Of a stretch of 64,000 nucleotides of DNA, positions 50,718 through 61,800 are shown in pieces. The notes under the pieces are model-generated. The model saw only the letters and a list, made by a program, of their open reading frames with translations. It had not been told where the DNA came from and searched no databases. Source of the DNA: Heliocidaris tuberculata (lineage: Eukaryota > Echinodermata > Echinoidea > Camarodonta > Echinometridae). The translations under genes and the position numbers were made by a program. How positions within the stretch are numbered: position 1 is the first letter of the stretch; every line of letters starts with the position of its first letter. The stretch is from assembly GCA_025618425.1 (NCBI GenBank), contig CM046851.1, forward strand, positions 30,416,754-30,480,753. Reading direction: 5' to 3'.

Positions 50718-53700
50718 TGTGTATCTCTCCTGCCTTTTTCTTCTCCTCCTCACTTGCAGCGCTTACATGTATATAGTACTCTCTCTCTCTCTGTCTCTCT
50801 TTTGTTACTCTGTCAATCTGTCTTTGTTACTTTTATGTTTCTCTTTGCTTTTCTCTCTACTGAATGACTATACTCAACTGTGTCCTAGTGAAAAAGATTC
50901 TTCTTTAATGCCCATGCAAGTGCAATCTTAAATGTGAGTGTAGCTTTGATGCTTCCAGGGGCCTGTTGCACAAAACTTGCGTTTAAACGCAACTCAGGAA
51001 AATCAAATGCAACTTTATTTTCAACCAATCAGAAGTGTGCATTCAGGACTTGTGTTTGATTTTAAGAGTTGCATTTAAACGCAACTCTTTGTGCAACGTG
51101 CCCCAGGTCTTGCATTATGAGTAAGTAAGACAGGTGAGAGGAAGTAATAGTGTTATTGTCATCAAAGGATCATAAATAATTAATCCCCTTTATGAGATGG
51201 CAGTCTACATTAATGAGCATCATATGATCATGCGCTAGAAGACATTAGCCACACAAAGGAACCAATAGATGGGACTATTTGAAAAGAATTAACCTGTCAG
51301 GTGATTCCTCACCTCACTTCAAGGCTTTGAAAAAGGCTGTTTGAGCCTAGCAATTTGATTATAGTCATTATGCATAATACCACACATCCTTACAGGAATT
51401 AAGATTGATAAATGACTTGAAAATTATAATGTTGGTAATGATAAAAAAGCACTACATTGAAAAATGGAGCTGTAGTGTAGCTATGACTGGGCATCATATA
51501 TTTGGATAGAGTTACGGAGTGGTATGAAAAGGAAGATGATCTTCATAACTTTACTAGTATTAAAGAATTGTTTTATTTGTGGAATTCTTCCTCATATATC
51601 TTGTCTTTGGAGTTTTCTTTTAGAAAGTTGTTTTTTTAAATGCTGTCTTTACATTTTTAACTATGGAGCCTTATCTGTGAGATATTTTGGAAACATACCG
51701 GCCCTCATTGTAGGAAAGTATGAGCATCAGAATACATTAGAGAAACCAAAATAATACACAAAATGTTGTTGAGATGTAGGAGAGCCCCTTATGTTTTATA
51801 TGGCCAAGAAAGTGTGCCAATCGAAGCCTTACACACCCTAAGGATTTATCGTACATACCTTATTATTGTATTTAACCCATTGCCAGTGGAAACTGAGTTG
51901 TTCCTGTATTAAACCTATGGGAATGAGATAATTCAGTAGTCAATGGGTCAGGAGCAGATATTGATGGGCCCTGTGTGATGACATGATCGCTGTCTGTAAA
52001 CATCTTTCAATTAGAAATGGCAGGTCTGAATTGAGTCATGTAAGGCCTTGACAGTTTTAATCTAAACCCTGACCAGGTATGGGGCTCTCTTTCTCTCTCC
52101 CTCTCTCTCTCTCTTTCTCTTTGTATGATAAGCTGTACTATATTTGGTGTTTTAGACATTTAAACATTTAAAAACAACATTTGTGTTACATATGATTCTT
52201 TAGAAATTGTTAACTTTAAAGGTACAAAATTACATTTTAAATGACATTTCACATTTCTGACAACTTTTCATAGAGTTCACTAGACTGACAGCACAGGAGA
52301 CAGAAAATTTCGGTGTTACAGATTCTCTCAACTTTTTTGGAGGGTATGTTCACTAGACTGAGGAACCATGAGACCGACAGCCCAAATTTTCCCATATTTC
52401 TGTATGTATTCCTTTGTTTTGTCTGTCTCATGGGCTGTCAGTTTTATGGATGGTTGGTCTTGTTAACCTGTTGAAACTTTCTACATTTCTATCTTAGTTT
52501 CCTTGTTGTTTCATTGGTCTTGTGTACCTTTTGGTCTTGTGGGCAGTCATTCTTGTGGACCTTTTGGAACTTTCTATCTTTCTATATTTTCTTCATGTAG
52601 TTCTTTGACATGTTGGTCTCATGGGCCGTCATTTTCCTGGACTGTTGGTCTAGCTAGTGGGCTGTCTGTCTAGTGGACCTTCTGAACATTTCAGTCTCGT
52701 GGCTGCCTGTCTCATGGGGCTGTCGGTCTCATGGGTTGTCTGTCTCATGGGCTGTCTGTCTCATGGGCTGTCTGTCTCATGGGCTGTCTGTCTCGTGGGC
52801 TGTCTGTCTCATGGGCTGTCTGTCTCATGGGCTGTTGGACTTGTGGGATGTCCGTCTCATGGGTTGTCTGTCTCATGGGCTGTCTGTCTCATGGGCTGTC
52901 TGTCTCGTGGGCTGTCTGTCTCATGGGCTGTCTGTCTCATGGGCTGTTGGACTTGTGGGATGTCGGTCTCATGGGTTGTCGGTCTCATGGGCTGTCAGTC
53001 TTGTGGGCTGTCTGTCTCATGGGCTGTCTGTCTCGTGGGCTGTCTGTCTCATGGGCTGTCTGTCTCATGGGCTGTTGGACTTGTGGGATGTCGGTCTCAT
53101 GGGTTGTCGGTCTCATGGGCTATCGGTCTTGTGGGCTGTCACTTTCGTGGGCTGTCTGTCTCATGGGCTGTTGGACTTGTGGGCAGTCGGTCTCATGGGC
53201 TGGCGATCTTATGGGCTGTTGGTCTCATGGGCTGTTTGTCTCATGGGCTGTTTGTCTCATGGGCTGGTGGTCTTTCAGGCTGGCGGAGTAGTAGGCGGTC
53301 GTTTTTATGGGATGTTCTGCACATCTGGCTCTAGGTCAAGTAACTTACCTTGAAAAGGTGGATTCATGTTGTCGGGTCAGGAGAAAGTGTAGCAAGGGGC
53401 CCAACTTAACCCAAATTTTTAGAAACATGGTAGGTACTATAAATGGCTCAACTGGATTAGATATGAGGATCAGGCTTATGAGACATAGTACATGTAGCCT
53501 GGCTTCGAGGATGAATGAAATTTTTACCCTTTCAGTGAAAGTAATTTTGGAATAATTCTAGAGTATGCAAGCTTGGCTATGACAGAAAAGTCATGAATTA
53601 AGAGCCCTAAGCCTTTAGTGACACAACAAGTGAATTTCAAAATTCAGTATAAATTTAGCTGTTCATGACAACAATTTAAAAGGGTAAGTCATGAAAACAA

Positions 53701-56667
53701 GAACAGTAAATATGAAGGAAGATTTATAAATATAAAAAATAGTTAATAGATTCAAATGATTTTCTTTAATTTTATGTAGATATTTCAGTAATAACTTTTC
53801 TTCACCTCAATTTTAAAATACCTTAGTCCTGCAGTATAATGAAAGTTGAAAAAGCTCAGTGTTTTGTTTTGTATTTTCTTTTATTTTGTTTTCTTTTTGT
53901 TTTGCTTTTTTAGCAGGAAGGCAATTTTTATATTATGAACTTTTCTATTGACTGCAGATATCTGAGCCTTTTGTCATCCATCAATCGTTAACTGGATTTT
54001 ATTTTCTTGTTTGTTCCTTGAAGTTGGTCTTCACCATCTTCTGACTGTCTTAATTGCCAAAGGCCATGGATTTTATTTTCTTGTTTGTTCCTTGAAGTTG
54101 GTCTTCACCATCTTCTGACTGTCTTAATTGCCTTGTTATGCCTTCTAGCTTATTCTCTACAGTGCTCTGTAATATGTGTATACGGTATATCTTTAATTGT
54201 CTATATGCTAAGAAAGAAAGAAATATAGCATTATTTTGCTCTGAACAATTAAAACAAAAATGAACCTGTGCTGGAAAAGCTGAAGAATTAATCTGATTTA
54301 TATCCAATCATTTGATCAATTTATTGTTTGATCAGAAGCATGATTAGTATAGTTTCTAAAGACTTAGCCATCTTTTAACTTAAGTCAAAGTTTGAAATCA
54401 AGATCCTTCGAGAAATGCATAAGAACTCTAGCAACATCTTTTGTTAGTGTGCATGTATAAATTCTCTTTGTTAGATGATCAGTAGTACATGTAGCTTGTT
54501 TCATTCCACCTTTTCTGTTTCCCGAATTCTACCTTGTCAGACCCATAGAGATCTCTGATTTGGGATGATGATCCCCACCATCAGTCTCCTCCTTTACTAC
54601 TCCTGTATGGTGATCATACCATGGTCCGGCATTGGTGTCGCCTTTGACTTTAGAAGGTCTCCTCCTTTACTACTCCTGTATGGTGATCATACCATGGTCC
54701 GGCATTGGTGTCGCCTTTGACTTTAGAAGGTCTCCTCCTTTACTACTCCTGTATGGTGATCATACCATGGTCCGGCATTGGTGTCGCCTTTGACTTTAGA
54801 AGGTCTCCTCCTTTACTACTCCTGTATGGTGATCATACCATGGTCCGGCATTGGTGTCGCCTTTGACTTTAGAAGGTCTCCTCCTTTACTACTCCTGTAT
54901 GGTGATCATACCATGGTCCGGCATTGGTGTCGCCTTTGACTTTAGAAGGTCTCCTCCTTTACTACTCCTGTATGGTGATCATACCATGGTCCGGCATTGG
55001 TGTCGCCTTTAGAAGGTCTTTGGGCTATTACCTCTCTGGGTACTTCCGCAATTAATACCTCCCCTCCCCCACCTTCCTGCTATGATAATTTCGTACCGTT
55101 GGTCCATCTTTGGCCCTTTAGGATGTCTTAGCCAATACCCCTTCCTAGACACTATCCCCTCTTCCCCCACCTCCCCCACCTCCCTGCTATGATAATTTCG
55201 TACCGTTGGTCCATCTTTGGCCCTTTAGGATGTCTTAGCCAATACCCCTTCCTAGACACTATCCCCTCTTCCCCCACCTCCCCCACCTTCCTGCTATGAT
55301 AATTTCATACTGTTGGTCCATCTTTGGCCCTTTAGGATTTCTTAGCCAATACCTCCTTCCTAGACACCCTCCCCTCTCCCTCCACCTCCCCCACCTCCCT
55401 GCTATAGTGATCACATGCTGTAGTCCATCATTGCCCCTCAAAGGATCCCATGGCCTCTGATTTGGCACGGTGATTCCTGTAAAGAAGCTCCTCTGATTTA
55501 CCCAACAATTAATAACTTCCTTTCTTCAACTCCTATGCTGATCACCATTTGGTAAAATTAGGATAGTCTGTACTAGTGCTGGAGCACTCTTTCATAATAT
55601 ACATGTAGAAATTATGATTCCTGTTTTTATTAACATAATATAAACCCAGTAGATATTTTTCATGTTTTTTCTTCTTTAAAAAAAAATAGAATCCATCTAT
55701 TAAAATCCATGAATTAGATTGAGATATTGTACAGTAATAACTAGTAACAGTGAAATACATTACCTATATATTAAACTTACAAGAGCAGAAATGCAATTGG
55801 TAATAGAAATAATAAAATTCCAAATAATAATCTACATAATCATTAATACATTGGAATATCAAGCTGAACAAATCAATTTTACTGTAAGCTTTCAAAGTTT
55901 GTACTGACATACATTTTCCCAAGTGAGTTCCATTTGACTACTTAATAATTGCTAAAATCCTTTTCCAGTTGATAAGTAAGAAATGAATAAAGATATTTAG
56001 TAAAAGTCAAATTAAAATATCAGGAAAAGGTATATTTTATTCAGTTCTGTGGCAGTGTTTGTGATCCATTCTGATCACATCAGCATCTCTCTCTCTTCTG
56101 TGAAAAAAAGAAAAAGAAAAAAAAAAGAAAAAGGCAAATTGTAAAACATCAATCAAACTGAAAATGTGGTATCACATATCAATTTAGTATATGCATTTTG
56201 GATATGATTATCAACTTTATAATTTTTTTTTTTTGCATTTCATGAGGCATACTATTCATAATGTATTGGATATGGCAGTTCATGCATGATTAATTTCAAA
56301 ACAATGTAAGTCCTCATAAAACCCTTCACACACATGCAATAGATCCATGTACAATTAGACTCTTGTCTTTGAAGAAATGTTAAAAGATACAAAGTCATTC
56401 ACACTTGATGGTAGACTGATAATGAAAATGGAATCTATAGGCCCCATATGGGAAACTGTAATTAACAAATGAAGCAGTGATCCAGTGTCCCAAGCTATTA
56501 ATTAGGACACTTTGGAATAGAGGAAGGCACATGCATTAAGCCATGATTTGTATTTCTCACTATTTTCCATCACTTCAAGTGGTATTCCATCATCATTGGA
56601 AAAGGTTTTGTAATATCACATTCAAAATTAATATTTACACATGTTTTACAGCAAAACAGAGTTGTAG

Positions 56668-56739
<72 letters not shown>

Positions 56740-56760
56740 CAGCAGTAGTAGCAGTAGTAA

Positions 56761-56793
<33 letters not shown>

Positions 56794-57510
56794 CAGCAGC
56801 AGTAGCAGTAGTAATAGAAGTAGTAGTAGCAGTAGTAGTAGTAGTAGCAGTAGTAGTAGTAGTAGTAGCAGTAGTAGTAGTGGCACTAGACTGACAGCCC
56901 ACCATACTGACAACCCACTAGACCGACAGCCCACCATACCGACAACCCACTAGACGGACAGCCCACCATACCGACAACCCACTAGACCGACAGCCCACCA
57001 TACCGACAACCCACTAGACCAATATCCCACCATACCGACAACCCACTAGACCAATAGCCCACCATACCGACAACCCACTAGACCGACAGCCCACCATACC
57101 GACAACCCACTAGACGGACAGCCCACCATACCGACAACCCACTAGACCGACAGCCCACCATACCGACAACCCACTAGACCGACAGCCCACCATACCGACA
57201 ACCCACTAGACCGACAGCCCACCATACCGACAACCCACTAGACGGACAGCCCACCATACCGACAACCCACTAGACCGACAGCCCACCATACCGACAACCC
57301 ACTAGACCAACAGCCCACCATACCGACAGCCCACTAGACCGACAGCCCACCATACCGACAACCCACTAGACCAATAGCCCAAGAGACTGACAATGTTGCA
57401 TGCCTAGTGAACCCTCAGCAATGTAAAGACCCATGACAATGAAAAATAATAGTTGTAGTAGTGATATAGTGCTAGTATTCGAAAGAGAGGAAAAGGAAAG
57501 ATACATGTAG

Positions 57511-57544
<34 letters not shown>

Positions 57545-58842
57545 TGAGATTACATAGAGACAGACATACAGACAGAGGTGAAAGAGAGGGAGTTGTGTGT
57601 GTGTGTGGGGGGGGGGGGGGGCTGAGAAGAAAATCCAAGGATGGGGATCGAGGGCTCGAGGTTCTGCCACATAAACGGGGTGAACTTTGAAGGGTCAGTG
57701 GTATTCATCTTTGAGGTTAAACAGGCTTAGGTTGTCATCTTTGTCACAATGTGTCATGGTTTACTGTCATTTCATCAGCCCATTGCAGAAGAGACCTTGT
57801 AGAACAAGTATATTACTATGATACAGAACAGTACTACTATACTTTTTTTTAAAAATCCACTTAATCCACTGAAACCAAGGTGTTACCTTGATCAAACACA
57901 GACTCTGTCATGGTTTATTGTCATTTTATTGAACAGACAGACCTTGTACAACAGAACCTTGTAGAACAGGTATATTACACTGATACAAAACAGTGAACCT
58001 GACAATCCAAGGAGTTCCACCACAGACTGAGTATCTCACACAGTTTATGTCAGTTCCAAGGGAAAATTCACTCTGACATCAAATTGATTTGTATAATTAA
58101 TGCAGGCCCCTGCAATATTCTATGCAGAGCATGGCATCATCTATAATCTCTTAACCCCCCCCCCCCAAAAAAAAAAAAAAACCAACACAAGAATTCTTTT
58201 GAGAGGTTAGTTGCATTCAATGCCACTGAGACATCAGTTTATCTGATCAACAAGAAAACTCTGCAGGGGCATGATGATACTCTCCTCTATTTTCTGAAAG
58301 GTTCTTGGTCATATCTTTGATCATATCTAAACATGCAGAGTCACATTAACCCACTATTAATTGTGCCCATATTATTCATGGTTCGGGTCTATGGAATATT
58401 CTTATATCGAAATTTAACCATACTCAACGGGTTATCAAAGATTTGATCTCAAGATCTGAGGATAGTGATCAGGAAGCTTTCTAATTTGAGAAAGTGAGAA
58501 CAAAATTTGCTGTAATTTTTGTTCTTTAACAAGTACATTTTCTTTGTAACCTTGTCACAGAGGAAGATCGGGCATGTACCCTCCATGGAGAGGGCCAATA
58601 AAACTGTGTCACTGTTGAACATTTATCTTGATGAATATAGAGATTGAAAGGGGAAAGTGGGTGGGTTTAGAAGGGGTGGGTAGGAAATCCTTGTCCATAG
58701 AGCATGCCCCTTACCTGGTAGACCCCCAGGTCAGGTACCTGGAAGGAGTGTAAAAGTACCTTTTGTTTGCTACCCTCCCCCCCCCCCCCCCCCAAAAAAA
58801 AAAAATAAAAAAAAATAAAAAAAAAATAAATAAATAAATAAA

Positions 58843-58874
<32 letters not shown>

Positions 58875-61800
58875 TAAGACATAAAGGAAAGTAAAGGAAA
58901 GAAAAAAAAAGAAAAGATAAGAAAAGAAAAGAAAAGATAAGATAAAGATAAGAAAAGAAAAGAAAGAGGAGAGGAGAGAAGAGAAGAGAAGAGAAGAGAA
59001 GAGAAAATAGTAAAGAGAAAAGAAAGGGGGTAAGAAAATTGATAAGAAAAAGGGGAAAAAAGAATTAGAAAGCAGTTAGCTCTGGAATCCTCATGGGAAA
59101 ATGATAACAGGATAATTGCCACTGTGGAATTGCACTATATAAAGAATTCCCAAATAGAAGTCCCTTGAGGTACACCACAGTCATTTATCCACTCTCATTG
59201 GAATTAAATGGAAAGTAAAGTATAGATCTCTATGTAAAATATGTGTTTCAAAGGTCTCATGTCCCAGGTTATCATTGCTCTCCATCTCCCAAATCAGTAG
59301 AAACCTTGATGGGGAAGGTTGAGGCATATCTGGGTTTCAAACAAGAACCAGTTAAATGGAAAGTCCACCCTGATAGAAGCCTTTGATACAGAAGCAGAAA
59401 AAATTAAAGAAACAGATTAATGAAAGTTTGAGCAAAATCTGATAAGAAATAAGAAATATATGAAATTTTGAAATGTAATCAATCAAACACAAATTGGCAA
59501 CTTGGTAACGTATTCTTCGAGCTCCTCTCCTATTTGCCCTGTGCTAAAAAAATTCATAAATTTCAAATTTTAAAAGAAAATATTTAATCATACACGCAAC
59601 CCAGATAAAGTCATTCCAGATATGTTTTTGCACAAGACTTGTATGAAACACATTTATTCCTTCATCAATAACTAAGTGCAAGATATGTCACCAAGTTGAC
59701 AATTTGTGTTTGATTGATTACAACTTTAAGAATTCATAACTTATTTCTTGTCAGATTCTGCACCACCTTACACTAATCTTTTTCTCTCATTTTTCTGCTT
59801 TTATTCAAATCAACTAAATACCATGCAGGGTGGACTTCCCCTTTAAACTAACTATGTAAGACTGAAACAACTAAATCTCCCATGTTAATCATAATTTGTG
59901 TAGAAAATATAAAAAGAGTTCTTGTGATCTGAATTTCTATTTTGGGGGTAAGTAACTGCCATTTAGTAAGGTGAAGTTGAAAATGCGGTTATGGGTCATT
60001 CCTTGACACCCCTGTGTGTGTGTGTGCACTGCACTTTGAGAAGGAGTCACTAGCTATCTTAGTCCTCTCTCCATTACTCATCCCACCTCTCTTTAATTGG
60101 TTGATTAGTTTGAGAACTGACTGTCAGCTAGGCTAGCATTAGTTAGGAGTGTCTCTTCTTTACCTACCTACAATCCCTAACATTCATTCTCATGACGGCG
60201 TTAGCCAATCGGCAACTCTTCTTGCCACCAGTCTTGGATAGGATCTTAGTGTGATCATCGTCGTTGTTTATATGTTTTGTTTGCTGGAACTCGGTGAACT
60301 AGCCTTCAAGGTATCATTCAATCTGAACAAGTTGTGAAGTGGTGCAATTGTGTCATCTTTGTTTTTATTTGAAGCCAATTGGATCTGTCATTGTGTGATT
60401 TTTGGATTTACAAACAGCTTTGATACTATTCAAGGAATTTCATTGTGTAGAAATACCTCTTTCAAGGTTTGTTAGATAACTGTATTGTTTTTGTTGTTGA
60501 TATTGAGTCATTTTTTAAAATTTCATATATAGTATTTGTTGTATATTTCTTTTTTGAAGGGGAGATAACAATTTATATTTCTCTTAAATTTTGTATTCTG
60601 TAAAACTACTCATTATTTCATTTAGATTTTAAAAGTTCAAAAGCTTAAAATATTTTTAAATTCTTTTTGCATTTTTCAAGGGTTAGGGTTTAATTTCAGC
60701 TTTTGCCCCCAGGCAATTCACCAGAATGTAGATGAAATATGGGATATTATATAAATTTTTATTGAATCTGCAAAATCTTTGTCTACTCAATACACTATTT
60801 TGAGCAGACACTATGCACCATTTGAAATGAAAAATAAACGATGGCTCCATTATTAGCCAATGATTTATAAGTAAGAATAAATATGGAAGTTTCAAAGTTT
60901 CAGCAAAAAGGTGTTATGGGCAGCTAGATAATGAAGGACATATGTTCCAAGAAAAAGTGACTTATAAATTTCTTCTGCAATTTTCATAATTTGTGTTCAA
61001 ATTCAAGTTACCTAAGATGGAGGTAAATAATGAAGTGTTTATACTTAATGATAATTAGTTTCCTTTGGTCTTTAAAAATTACATTTTAAGCAGATCTATG
61101 GACAATTCATCCATAGGGGATGACTTCTAGAAGTGTTTTGAAAATAATAGCTTTACCATAGCAACTGACAGCTCTTTTACTTGCTTTTTGCAAGAAGAAC
61201 GTCTATTAATAATACTCCAAATATGTAGGATCCAAATGTGTTGGAGCCTGCATGAAATTTGATTAAACACTAATAGTGAATCATTTTTAGAATGGGATGT
61301 TATTCCTGACAAGATGACCATATTCATTTCCATCAGCATCCTTTCATGTTGAGAGCTGTAAAAAGTTGTATTTTAGGTTAACAAAGATGAATAATTGATT
61401 TGTTTTGACTGACAGCCAGAGATGACCAAACAACCAGCTAGTATAGATGATGAAAGCTCATTGTGATGATATATTTTTAAAGGCTTATAGTCTCTTTCTT
61501 GTTAAATATTTTGTAAATACATGTATAAGTATGCGACTGTAGCTTAACATGATAGAACAATAGGTGACTATTGCATGTAGTACTTGGTATTGAAACCTGG
61601 TAAAGTGCTCAGTTTTTGCTTAAATCTGACATTTTCTGAGTAGTAGGTGTTTGAGATATGACAGAGTATCAGTGTTTTCACTTTTATTTTTTTAAAACAA
61701 ATTCATTTGGAATATATACTTTGCAATATTCCTCTTTGTTGTTTGGAAGGAAGTATTATTTGTCTGATTGAATGGAATATTTTTCTTTTGCATTTATTTG

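Noticed and set aside
52657..53353. Frames of 186-226 codons in all three forward registers
   Set aside because: They are translations of a 16-base tandem repeat without stops; identical peptide in each frame, no splice or start context.
54585..55018. CRISPR-like array of regular repeats
   Set aside because: Units are contiguous 73-base copies with no variable spacers, in animal DNA.
56543..56953. Poly-Ser, poly-Leu and poly-Thr frames
   Set aside because: TAG trinucleotide array; all frames open because of the repeat.
58667..59122. 151-codon Phe/Ser/Leu frame on the minus strand
   Set aside because: Poly-A and AAAGA low-complexity block.
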